Assembly (NCBI GenBank): GCA_030614645.1
Contig: JAUWTR010000119.1
Coordinates: forward strand, 1 to 6,067
Length of the DNA: 6,067 nt
Reading direction: 5' to 3'
Origin: Candidatus Aminicenantota bacterium
GTDB taxonomy: Bacteria > Acidobacteriota > Aminicenantia > Aminicenantales > Aminicenantaceae
The position numbers and the translations under genes were made by a program. The notes under the pieces are model-generated. The model did no database searches. It was given only the letters and a program-made list of their open reading frames with translations, and was not told the DNA's origin. Positions 1-5,723 of the stretch are shown in pieces (position 1 is the first letter of the stretch; each line of letters begins with the position of its first letter).

Positions 1-57
1 GAAATAAATTCCCGAAAAAAGGAGAATAAAAATGAAAAAAAGTATGATACTCGGATT
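1..57 (+). repeat. Direct repeat copy 1: duplicated lipoprotein-gene leader and start
   Basis: These 57 bases match 806-862 without a mismatch. The repeat carries the Shine-Dalgarno AAGGAGA (19-25), a 6-base spacer, the ATG (32-34) and the first eight codons of the lipoprotein gene (Met-Lys-Lys-Ser-Met-Ile-Leu-Gly). The two copies separate at base 58 versus 863. The repeat begins at the first base of the window, so its true left end is not visible and it may be longer. It is a recent duplication, or an assembly effect if the window begins at a contig end. Confidence 0.95.
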
Positions 58-91
58 TGCCTTTAAAGGAGTCTTCGGAGTCGAAATATAG
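32..91 (+). pseudogene. Truncated 5' copy of the lipoprotein gene (19 codons)
   Basis: This short frame begins with the same Shine-Dalgarno, ATG and first eight codons as the lipoprotein gene at 837. It then reads Phe-Ala-Phe-Lys-Gly-Val-Phe-Gly-Val-Glu-Ile and stops at TAG (89-91). It has the basic start of a signal peptide but no hydrophobic core, no lipobox cysteine and no mature domain, so it cannot make a working lipoprotein. It stops three bases before the nitroreductase stop codon on the other strand. The simplest reading is the remnant of a tandem paralogue that lost its body. The tail has only faint resemblance to the C-terminus of the full gene (a shared Lys-Gly), which is not enough to prove a simple internal deletion. 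Translation of a 19-residue peptide is possible, because the ribosome binding site is intact. Confidence 0.6.
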
Positions 92-94
92 ATT

Positions 95-667
95 TTATTC
101 TATCCTGTTAAACCAGGCAATCTCTTTCATGCTTTTTCGCTTCCGCTTCCGGGAGGGCTTTTTTTCATAATACCCAACTGGCATTAAAGCAATTATTTTA
201 TATTTTTTGGGAATTTTAAAAAATTTTCGGGCTTTCCTTACATCAAACCAGCCCATCCAGCAAGTACCCAACCCCAACTCCTCTGCTTGCAGAACAAAAT
301 GCTCGCCTGCAATCCCGATGTCAAGAAGATGAAACTGAATATTCTGTATTTGTTTTCCTAATTTATGCGCAACAATATCTAACTGTGCCATAATAAGAAT
401 TAAAACCGGAGCTTTGGCTGCAAACTTTGAAACTTTGTAAATACCTGAAAAAACCTTTCTGGAAAATTTGTTTTTTATCTCAGAATCATCTACTATCAAA
501 AAACGCCATGGTTGGGAGTTTTCTGCAGAGGGAGCTACCCGGGCAGCCTCTAAACAAGTAAATATTTTTTCTCTCTCTACAGGTTTATCTAAAAACCGGC
601 GTATACTCATCCTGTTTTTTGCTAATCTCCTAAAACTCCAGTTTTTTTCATGTTTCATTTCCGGCAC
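95..667 (-). CDS. Nitroreductase-family FMN-dependent oxidoreductase
   Basis: This 190-residue protein is a typical-length member of the nitroreductase family: soluble, usually homodimeric FMN enzymes that use NAD(P)H to reduce nitro compounds, quinones or related substrates. Visible hallmarks are the RxSxRxF motif at residues 19-25 (phosphate side of FMN), APSAENSQPWRF at 45-56 (flavin-facing loop), and the helix plus glycine-rich segment GEHFVLQAEELGLGTCWMG at about 121-139. A closing strand, IALMPVGY, lies at 159-166. The C-terminus has a very basic run (KPSRKRKRK, 170-178), and short charged linkers here are common in the family. The start is GTG at 667, because AGGAGG sits five bases upstream. 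The in-frame ATG at 658 would be 14 bases away, and the closer ATG at 672 is out of frame and stops at once. The gene stands alone, divergent from the lipoprotein gene, with a palindrome upstream that may be its operator. The substrate cannot be predicted. Fold assignment is secure, the specific reaction is not. Confidence 0.93.
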   Translation of the reverse strand: MPEMKHEKNWSFRRLAKNRMSIRRFLDKPVEREKIFTCLEAARVAPSAENSQPWRFLIVDDSEIKNKFSRKVFSGIYKVSKFAAKAPVLILIMAQLDIVAHKLGKQIQNIQFHLLDIGIAGEHFVLQAEELGLGTCWMGWFDVRKARKFFKIPKKYKIIALMPVGYYEKKPSRKRKRKSMKEIAWFNRIE

Positions 668-672
668 TTCAT

Positions 673-678
673 CCTCCT
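673..678 (-). promoter_or_regulatory. Shine-Dalgarno AGGAGG deciding the GTG start of the nitroreductase
   Basis: Read on the minus strand, AGGAGG is followed by ATGAA and then GTG, giving a five-base spacing to GTG at 667. The ATG inside this spacer opens a five-codon frame that ends at TGA, so it is not the start. The site begins two bases after the palindrome 681-703, so a hairpin in the mRNA could limit access to it. Confidence 0.8.
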
Positions 679-680
679 AA

Positions 681-703
681 AGCATTTCTTTATCAGAAAT
701 GCT
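681..703. promoter_or_regulatory. 9-bp palindrome, candidate operator or leader hairpin
   Basis: AGCATTTCT (681-689) and AGAAATGCT (695-703) are perfect inverted repeats separated by TTATC. The site lies between a TATAAT sequence (704-709, minus strand) and the AGGAGG of the nitroreductase gene. It would therefore cover the expected transcription start, which is the usual place for a repressor operator. No regulator gene is in the window, so the binding protein is unknown. The alternative is an RNA hairpin next to the ribosome binding site. Confidence 0.5.
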
Positions 704-709
704 ATTATA
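704..709 (-). promoter_or_regulatory. Possible -10 box (TATAAT) for the nitroreductase gene
   Basis: A consensus TATAAT reads on the minus strand 37 bases before the GTG start. I see no good -35 hexamer at 16-18 bases; the nearest TTG-type hexamer (TTGCTG, 744-739) is too far upstream for this box, though it sits 16 bases before another weak box, TATAGA (722-717). The region is AT-rich, so chance matches are expected. Confidence 0.3.
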
Positions 710-764
710 TTCAAAATCTATAATAAAGGCTCTTGTTTCAGCAAGTAATAATTTTAAAAAAAAG

Positions 765-794
765 TTGCCTCTTTATCTTAAATTCTGGTATAGT
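765..794 (+). promoter_or_regulatory. Sigma70-type promoter for the lipoprotein gene
   Basis: TTGCCT (765-770, four of six consensus bases) and TATAGT (789-794, five of six) are 18 bases apart. TG at 786-787, one base before the -10 box, makes an extended -10. Transcription would start near base 801 and leave a leader of about 36 bases before the ATG at 837. The duplicated segment starts at 806, just after this promoter, so the promoter itself is not seen in copy 1 because the window begins there. Confidence 0.55.
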
Positions 795-805
795 CCCTTA
801 AACGA

Positions 806-862
806 GAAATAAATTCCCGAAAAAAGGAGAATAAAAATGAAAAAAAGTATGATACTCGGATT
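806..862 (+). repeat. Direct repeat copy 2: lipoprotein-gene leader and start
   Basis: This is the intact-context partner of bases 1-57, identical over 57 bases. It contains most of the leader, the Shine-Dalgarno AAGGAGA (824-830), the ATG at 837 and eight codons. The base before it here is G805's neighbour in the run ACGA; the matching base for copy 1 lies outside the window, so the repeat's upstream limit is not known. Confidence 0.95.
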
Positions 863-1817
863 AGTTCTCAGTCTTGCTCTTAGTTCTTTATTAGCTTGCA
901 GCAGCAGTGATAAGGCCACAAAAGCAGAAGCCACATCTGCTAAAAACATGATGAAGCTATTACCGGTAAATGCTCAAGGTGTAATTTTTATTGATGCTCA
1001 CAAAGCCATGTCAATCGAAGTTGTTGACAAGGCAATTAAGGATGAAAAAGCCTATAAACAATATCTTGAATTTGTGGAAAAAACCGGAATCGACCCTAAA
1101 GAAGACCTTAATTACATTACTGCCGCTATGTTTAAAGGCGAGGAAGGAGAAGAAGGTGTAGGTATTGTAAATATAAAACATGATCCCCAGGCCCTTCTTT
1201 CTGTCATAAAGAAAAAAGCTCAAGAAGAAGATAAGGAATTCTTAGAAGAAGAATACAATGGCATGAATATTTATTATAGTGTAGATGAAGACAAGAAAGC
1301 CGGTTTAACTTTTTTAGACAAATCCAATATCGCAGTTGGAACTTTACCTGGGATAAAAGCTGTTATCGATGTTTTAAAAGGAAACAAAGATAATGTCTAC
1401 AAAAATGAAGAACTTTCAACCCTATTGAAAAAAGTTAACAAAAAGACTTTAGTCTGGGGTGTTGTTCTTGTACCACCGAAAGCTGCAAGTGAATCTGCGG
1501 GAAACCCTATGATTCCCGATATAAAATCGGTCAAATCTGTATCTTTTAATTTTGATTATAAAAATAAAAATATAATGCTGGAAATCAAAGGTGCAAGTGC
1601 AGATGCTGAAAAAAACCAGAAGATAGCCACTCAATTGAATGGCTTTAAGTCACTCGGAGCTATGGCTGCAGCTGAAAAGCCTGAAATCGGCGAACTGATG
1701 AACGCAATTATAATCTCATCCACTGATGAATTCATCACCATCTCTGCTACTATACCTGAAGAACTCCTGACCAAACTCAAAGGAGAACTTGTACCTTCTG
1801 AACCAGAAAAGAAATAA
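837..1817 (+). CDS. Lipoprotein of unknown function
   Basis: The 326-residue product has a lipoprotein signal peptide: Lys2-Lys3, a hydrophobic core to about residue 19, and a lipobox Leu-Leu-Ala-Cys with Cys21 as the predicted lipidated residue. Serine at +2 and +3 would be compatible with outer-membrane sorting in a Gram-negative cell. A short Ser/Lys/Ala linker leads to one large soluble domain of about 285 residues, rich in lysine and glutamate, with repeated beta-strand-like stretches (for example GVIFIDAH 48-55, and the hydrophobic runs near KTLVWGVVLV). It has no transmembrane segment after the signal and no catalytic motif I recognise. The start is the ATG six bases after AAGGAGA. The gene has its own promoter and is monocistronic, because the next gene runs towards it with directly adjacent stop codons. 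I cannot assign a family with confidence. A surface-anchored or periplasmic-facing structural or binding protein is an inference only. Confidence 0.85.
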   Translation: MKKSMILGLVLSLALSSLLACSSSDKATKAEATSAKNMMKLLPVNAQGVIFIDAHKAMSIEVVDKAIKDEKAYKQYLEFVEKTGIDPKEDLNYITAAMFKGEEGEEGVGIVNIKHDPQALLSVIKKKAQEEDKEFLEEEYNGMNIYYSVDEDKKAGLTFLDKSNIAVGTLPGIKAVIDVLKGNKDNVYKNEELSTLLKKVNKKTLVWGVVLVPPKAASESAGNPMIPDIKSVKSVSFNFDYKNKNIMLEIKGASADAEKNQKIATQLNGFKSLGAMAAAEKPEIGELMNAIIISSTDEFITISATIPEELLTKLKGELVPSEPEKK

Positions 1818-2630
1818 TTAGTCTTCAAGTATATATTCTTTATAAGAAAACAACAGGCAGGCTAAGGCAAGAAAAACCACTGTTATCAGGAAAAGCATAA
1901 AAACCGACATTGCCGGCGATGTCGGTTCCAGCCGGAATATTAAAAAAGCAAACCTTCCTGTTGTGGGAGCAGGCAGTAAGGACTTAAGATAATGAGCAAT
2001 TGCAAATCGCTGAGTGGAACCGGGAAAATACTGAATCACATTCTCCCACCCAAAACTAAATATCAATCCGAACATGATAGATTTTTTTAGAAAAGTACCG
2101 AAAAAAGTAAAAAAGGCCATATAACACATCAATCCCAAACTTAATACAGCAATATCTTTTAACAGTATCTTATAGAGGGAAAAATCCAGCAGATCGCCTA
2201 AGTTCAAAATTACAAATGAAATAACTACTCCTACGACTGTCATAAAGATAGTCAATAATGTATACGCTGCGTATTTACCTAGGATAATAGACATTTTAGG
2301 AATAGGCCTGGTAACAAGATAAGTCAGATTCTTTCCTTCCACTTCCTCAGAGCAGACAGAAGTACCAAAGAATAAAGCCAAAACCAGGATGAGAAATTGA
2401 AGATAAAAAGCCATAATTATGTTAGTAAAAATATATATCCCCTGGATATCTCTATGTTCAGAAAAGATCAGGGCAAACTTTATTACAAACGAGATTAGTA
2501 CAGGGAGAAAACTAAGGAGATAAAAAGCTTTAGTTTTCCTGGCCTGCTTTCCAAGGGAAAAAAAGAAGGAAAAAACCTGCTTTATAGATGTCAGATAAAA
2601 CTTTAGTCTGCCTGTGTCTGTATGTTCCAT
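1818..2630 (-). CDS. ABC-2-type transporter permease (second of two)
   Basis: This integral membrane protein of 270 residues resembles the six-helix ABC-2 permeases that pair with separate NatA/CcmA-like ATPases, usually exporters. From the chosen start, hydrophobic helices lie near residues 36-56, 65-89, 119-142, 156-180, about 188-200 and 243-264. The loop after helix 2 carries SEEVEGKNLTYLVTRPIPK (94-112), followed by GKY. This acidic pair with a later RPI and GK is typical of these permeases and also occurs in the other permease here. I place the start at ATG 2630, one base after the stop of the preceding ATPase, with a weak GGAA six bases ahead. A TTG at 2642 would add four residues and overlap the ATPase by 11 bases, but has no ribosome binding site. 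It is the last gene of the operon. Its stop touches that of the convergent lipoprotein gene, and a terminator-like hairpin lies inside its 3' end. Substrate unknown. Confidence 0.88.
   Translation of the reverse strand: MEHTDTGRLKFYLTSIKQVFSFFFSLGKQARKTKAFYLLSFLPVLISFVIKFALIFSEHRDIQGIYIFTNIIMAFYLQFLILVLALFFGTSVCSEEVEGKNLTYLVTRPIPKMSIILGKYAAYTLLTIFMTVVGVVISFVILNLGDLLDFSLYKILLKDIAVLSLGLMCYMAFFTFFGTFLKKSIMFGLIFSFGWENVIQYFPGSTQRFAIAHYLKSLLPAPTTGRFAFLIFRLEPTSPAMSVFMLFLITVVFLALACLLFSYKEYILED
1891..1927 (-). terminator. Terminator-like hairpin inside the end of the permease gene
   Basis: AACCGACAT (1902-1910) and ATGTCGGTT (1919-1927) are perfect inverted repeats around an eight-base GC-rich loop. 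On the minus strand, the sense strand of the permease, the stem is followed by TTTTTATGCTTTT, the layout of an intrinsic terminator. It lies about 28 codons before the permease stop. On the plus strand no T-run follows, so there it could only act as a 3'-end-stabilising hairpin for lipoprotein transcripts. The T-run is interrupted and the bases are also codons (Pro-Thr-Ser-Pro-Ala-Met-Ser), so function is unproven. Confidence 0.35.
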
Positions 2631-2631
2631 A

Positions 2632-3558
2632 TTATTTTCCAATTATATAATCAAAAACCGCCTGAAGGTTATCATCCGGAGAAGTGATCTCCTCAACTTC
2701 AATATCATTATTCATCAAAATAGAAGGCAGACTGGAAAAAAATTTATCCCTGTCATTGGTCTCTATCGTCACCCTGTTTTTTACTTTTCCAAATTCGACT
2801 TTCAGCACATATTCTTCTTTAATAAATTTTGAGGCAAGTTTCCTTCTATTACTGCAGATAATAGATATCATATGCGGATGGTTCTCAATTAGATCCCGAA
2901 TGTAATGGATATCTCCCTGAGCAAAGATCTTTCCCTGATGGATAAGAACTATTTTATTAGTCAAAACCTCTATTTCAGGAAGAACATGACTGGAAACGAT
3001 TATTGACTTACCTTCATCCCTGTATGTCTTAATAAGCTGTATCAGCTTGCGCCTTCCCAGAGGGTCCAGGCCATTTAAAGGCTCATCCAGGAGTAATATT
3101 TCAGGCTCATGAGCAATAGCCTGAGCAAATTTTAATCTCTGACGCATACCTCTGCTATAGGAGCGGATAACTCTGTCTTTATCCTGCATTAGCTCTACTA
3201 TTTCCATTGCCTTTCTTGCTTTTTTTTCAACATCAGGGGAAGAAAAATGATAGAGTTTCAACATTCCCGTTATAAACTGCCACCCAGTCAACTCATCATA
3301 AAAAACATCATATTCAGGACAATATCCCATTCTTGAGAAAAGTTTAGAGTTATTTCTGACTTTTTCCCCCTGGATCAAAACTTTCCCGATATTTGGCTTT
3401 AGCTGCCCTGTCATTAATTTCATAAAGGTGGATTTTCCCGCTCCATTGGGCCCTAAAAGACCTGTGATCCCAGCTTCAATCTTTATGGAAACATCGCTTA
3501 ATCCCAGTACATTTCCATACCATTTTGAAAGTTTATCTGTCTGAATTACCGGGTTCAT
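2632..3558 (-). CDS. ABC transporter ATP-binding protein (second of two)
   Basis: This 308-residue cytoplasmic ATPase would drive the permease encoded one base downstream. In order it shows an A-loop Tyr14, Walker A GPNGAGKST (36-44), a Q-loop position with GYCPE (78-82, glutamate instead of glutamine, common in this subfamily), and the signature YSRGMRQ (134-140). Then come Walker B ILLLDE (154-159), D-loop NGLD (162-165, Asn where Ser is usual) and switch His191. All residues needed for ATP hydrolysis are present. The last 90 or so residues form the accessory C-terminal region typical of exporters that use separate NatA/CcmA-like ATPases. The ATG overlaps the stop of the upstream permease by four bases (ATGA), and GAGG lies seven bases ahead, so translation is probably coupled. 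The transported substrate is not predictable. Confidence 0.95.
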   Translation of the reverse strand: MNPVIQTDKLSKWYGNVLGLSDVSIKIEAGITGLLGPNGAGKSTFMKLMTGQLKPNIGKVLIQGEKVRNNSKLFSRMGYCPEYDVFYDELTGWQFITGMLKLYHFSSPDVEKKARKAMEIVELMQDKDRVIRSYSRGMRQRLKFAQAIAHEPEILLLDEPLNGLDPLGRRKLIQLIKTYRDEGKSIIVSSHVLPEIEVLTNKIVLIHQGKIFAQGDIHYIRDLIENHPHMISIICSNRRKLASKFIKEEYVLKVEFGKVKNRVTIETNDRDKFFSSLPSILMNNDIEVEEITSPDDNLQAVFDYIIGK

Positions 3559-4430
3559 TTTACAACCTCGACACTTCGGATTTTCCTTTTCAATACGATC
3601 ACGGCAAAAATACAGATCATTATGATAATAAAAAAAGATAATATCCAGGGAATATCATAAGCGGGTTTTTGCCCAAAAAAGCCAGCACCAACCTGTTGGA
3701 GATTAATTTTAAGCGACAGAAGCGCAAAGTATTTACTTTTAAATATTCCAAAAAATATCCCGAAAATTATTTCTGAAAAATAATACAGACCAAAAATAAA
3801 TATCCCTACATAACGCCTGTTTTTGTTAATAGAAGATATAAACAGAGTATAAAAAGCAAAAAAAGTTGTAATAAAAATAGAATAACCGATAACAGAAAAA
3901 AACAACCATGGGAAGGAGGCTAAAAATCTAAAACTACCTGAAAATATCAATTTCATGATAATGAACATTATGCCGGGAATAAGAGTCACTATGAATATAA
4001 AAAAAGCTATCACAGCAGCTTTCCCCATAAAATAATCATTTTTTTTGATTGGCCGGGAAAAATAAAGCTGAAGAGAGTTATATTTCAGATCATCAGAAAT
4101 GAGCCCTGCTCCACAAAACACCATCAACAAAACAATCATAAACAGTAGAAATTCATTGGTAAAATAACTACTGAAATACTTAGGATCTACCTTTAAAAAA
4201 GAAAGGGTATCTGTATCGCGGGTTAAGAAAGAAAAATCCTCAATTTTTTCAGAAGCATAAATTCCTGCCAAATATATTAGGGCCGGAATTAAGGTTAAGA
4301 AAAATGAAAATTTGAAAAACTTCTTTTTGAAAGTCAATTTAATGCCATACCGGGTAATCGGCTTCCAGGGAAATTTCATTTTTTTTAGTTTCCCGTCCCA
4401 ATGGGCATAGCCTTTCTCTTTAATCGACAT
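3555..4430 (-). CDS. ABC-2-type transporter permease (first of two)
   Basis: This membrane protein of about 291 residues has roughly six hydrophobic helices, near residues 43-60, 94-112, 137-163, 168-200, 207-231 and 262-283. They follow a basic amphipathic N-terminus containing GYAHWDGKLKK and PITRYGIKL. The helix 2-3 loop has SDDLKYNSLQLYFSRPIKK followed by GKA, matching the acidic pair, RPI and GK pattern of the second permease. It is therefore an ABC-2-type channel subunit, probably for the ATPase just upstream. I place the start at ATG 4430, which overlaps the upstream TGA by one base (TGATG) and lies seven bases after AGGAG. A TTG at 4433 would add one residue but leaves only four bases of spacing. 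Its own stop overlaps the next ATPase start by four bases. The long aromatic, lysine-rich stretches are ordinary for an AT-rich membrane gene. The substrate is unknown. Confidence 0.9.
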   Translation of the reverse strand: MSIKEKGYAHWDGKLKKMKFPWKPITRYGIKLTFKKKFFKFSFFLTLIPALIYLAGIYASEKIEDFSFLTRDTDTLSFLKVDPKYFSSYFTNEFLLFMIVLLMVFCGAGLISDDLKYNSLQLYFSRPIKKNDYFMGKAAVIAFFIFIVTLIPGIMFIIMKLIFSGSFRFLASFPWLFFSVIGYSIFITTFFAFYTLFISSINKNRRYVGIFIFGLYYFSEIIFGIFFGIFKSKYFALLSLKINLQQVGAGFFGQKPAYDIPWILSFFIIIMICIFAVIVLKRKIRSVEVVK

Positions 4431-5353
4431 CAATCAACTCCTACAACTTCCGCAAATATATCTTCAAGTGATGTTTGACTTTTCACAAAATGCCGTATTT
4501 GTGTTTTTTCTTCCACGGCTATACTTATTATATCTTGAGGATTTTTTTCCGGAGGCAAATACACTTTTATCAATTTGTCCGTTGTCTGTTCTACTTTACA
4601 GCCAATATTACGTAATCCATCAATAAACCTCTCAACATTTTCAAAAGCTTTGATCTCATAAAGACTGTAGTTGATCTGTTTGAGGTCGCTTATTTTCCCC
4701 TGAGAAGCTAATTCTCCTTTATTTAAAATCACTACATACGAACATACGCTCTCAATATCAGAAAGGATATGAGAGGAGATAAGAACCTGAATATCCTTTT
4801 TTGAAGATATATCCATAATAAGGTCCAGAATTTCTATCCGTCCCCGCGGGTCCAATCCGCTGGTCGGTTCATCTAAAAATATTAGTTTGGGATCATGAAC
4901 AATAGCCTGAGCAAGTTTAAGCCTTTGTTTCATCCCGCTTGAGTAGGTCTCAAGGTTACGGTAGCGGCTTTCTTCCAAACCTACATAAAACAATACTTCA
5001 TGAGCACGTTTCATTGCTTCCTGCCGGGGCATCCCGGATAGCTCTCCCAGATAGGAAGTAAAGGAAACTGCATCCATGCCCGGGATCAAACAGTCACTTT
5101 CAGGCATATATCCCACATACCGCCGAATCGAGGATTGCTGCTTTTTTATATCATAACCCAAGACAAGCCCCTCTCCTTTATCCGGAGTAAGAAATCCGAG
5201 TAATATTTTAATTAAAGTACTCTTGCCGGCTCCATTAGGACCTAAAAGCCCAATTGCACCCCCCGGCAGTTTAAGGTTCACTCCATCCAAGGCTTTAACC
5301 TTTCCGTAATTGAAATGAAGGTCTTTAACTTCTACATTTTCTACATTCATCAT
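4430..5353 (-). CDS. ABC transporter ATP-binding protein (first of two, operon leader)
   Basis: This 307-residue cytoplasmic ATPase opens the four-gene exporter operon. It carries A-loop Tyr16, Walker A GPNGAGKST (38-46), GYMPE at the Q-loop (81-85, glutamate in place of glutamine), and the signature YSSGMKQ (137-143). Walker B LIFLDE (157-162), D-loop SGLD (165-168) and switch His195 follow. The accessory C-terminal region closes with SLEDIFAEVVG, an ending typical of NatA/CcmA-like ATPases. The catalytic set is complete. The second ATPase of the operon is a clear paralogue (compare GMKQRLKLAQAI with GMRQRLKFAQAI) but differs in its D-loop and C-terminal region. Two ATGs stand side by side: the first (5353) is two bases after AAGGA, the second (5350) five bases. 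The second is the better-spaced start, so the first methionine is uncertain. No convincing promoter is visible upstream. Confidence 0.95.
   Translation of the reverse strand: MMNVENVEVKDLHFNYGKVKALDGVNLKLPGGAIGLLGPNGAGKSTLIKILLGFLTPDKGEGLVLGYDIKKQQSSIRRYVGYMPESDCLIPGMDAVSFTSYLGELSGMPRQEAMKRAHEVLFYVGLEESRYRNLETYSSGMKQRLKLAQAIVHDPKLIFLDEPTSGLDPRGRIEILDLIMDISSKKDIQVLISSHILSDIESVCSYVVILNKGELASQGKISDLKQINYSLYEIKAFENVERFIDGLRNIGCKVEQTTDKLIKVYLPPEKNPQDIISIAVEEKTQIRHFVKSQTSLEDIFAEVVGVD
4438..4442 (-). promoter_or_regulatory. Shine-Dalgarno AGGAG deciding the first permease start
   Basis: This AGGAG lies inside the end of the upstream ATPase gene, seven bases before the ATG at 4430 and only four before the TTG at 4433. 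It supports the ATG within TGATG and implies re-initiation by ribosomes finishing the ATPase. Confidence 0.65.
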
Positions 5354-5476
5354 TATCCTTAACTATTCATAATAAATGTCGATATAGCTGAAATTCGGGT
5401 GTGGCTTGTGCTCGCTTCAGATTTTTAACGCCATTCTTCTTCGTTTTTCTCGGCGTCTGCGGATCCTGGTTATTCA

Positions 5477-5602
5477 TAAAATATGTATGCAGCACCATAC
5501 AAATTTAACATGATTAATCCTTTATAAAACATGTTATTTATTAAGTGTATGATTCTTACGTTTATTCTTGTCATGACTTTTATTTAATGCATACATATTT
5601 TA
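5477..5602. mobile_element. Possible MITE-like element with 15-bp terminal inverted repeats
   Basis: TAAAATATGTATGCA (5477-5491) and TGCATACATATTTTA (5588-5602) are perfect inverted repeats, enclosing 96 AT-rich bases without a coding frame. Both ends are TA, so the structure also fits a 13-bp inverted repeat flanked by a TA target duplication, as made by IS630/Tc1-mariner-type transposases. The core has small palindromes (AACATGTT 5528-5535, GTCATGAC 5570-5577). No transposase is in the window. The alternative is a long-range regulatory or RNA hairpin; AT-rich DNA makes short repeats common, but a perfect 15-bp pair is not expected by chance at this spacing. Confidence 0.4.
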
Positions 5603-5623
5603 CCTTACATGCGAGCCGATCTT

Positions 5624-5723
5624 ACCTCATCTACTTTGTTGCAGCGGCTTCGCAGTGAAGGACCACAGCTTCATCCCCTGCACCTCGTATCTGCGGCAAC
5701 CTCTACTCGTGCATTGTGAAGGA
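5624..5723. repeat. Two imperfect direct repeat units in a GC-richer patch
   Basis: Two units of about 40 bases, 5624-5662 and 5682-5723, both start with ACCTC and end with the identical GTGAAGGA (5655-5662 and 5716-5723). Their middles contain GTTGCAGCGGC and GCGGCAAC, which are partly complementary to one another, so the pair could also fold. Similarity in the centre is loose. It may be part of a dispersed intergenic repeat family of the host genome, which a single window cannot show. Confidence 0.3.

Noticed and set aside
60..69. Palindrome CCTTTAAAGG after the nitroreductase stop as a terminator or operator
   Set aside because: It has no loop and no following T-run, so it does not fit a terminator, and nothing else marks it as a binding site.
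468..680. Plus-strand open frame of 70 codons opposite the nitroreductase gene
   Set aside because: It lies antisense to a well-supported gene, has no good ribosome binding site, and its protein has no family features.
1011..1828. Several minus-strand open frames opposite the lipoprotein gene
   Set aside because: They are antisense shadows in AT-rich DNA and lack start signals; the lipoprotein reading has a promoter, ribosome site and signal peptide.
2614..2905. Two plus-strand frames across the end of the second ATPase gene
   Set aside because: They overlap each other and a gene with a complete set of ATPase motifs, and neither has a ribosome binding site.
5365..5400. TATTAT near the start of the ABC operon as a promoter -10 box
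   Set aside because: No acceptable -35 hexamer is found at 16-18 bases, and single -10-like matches are common in AT-rich DNA.
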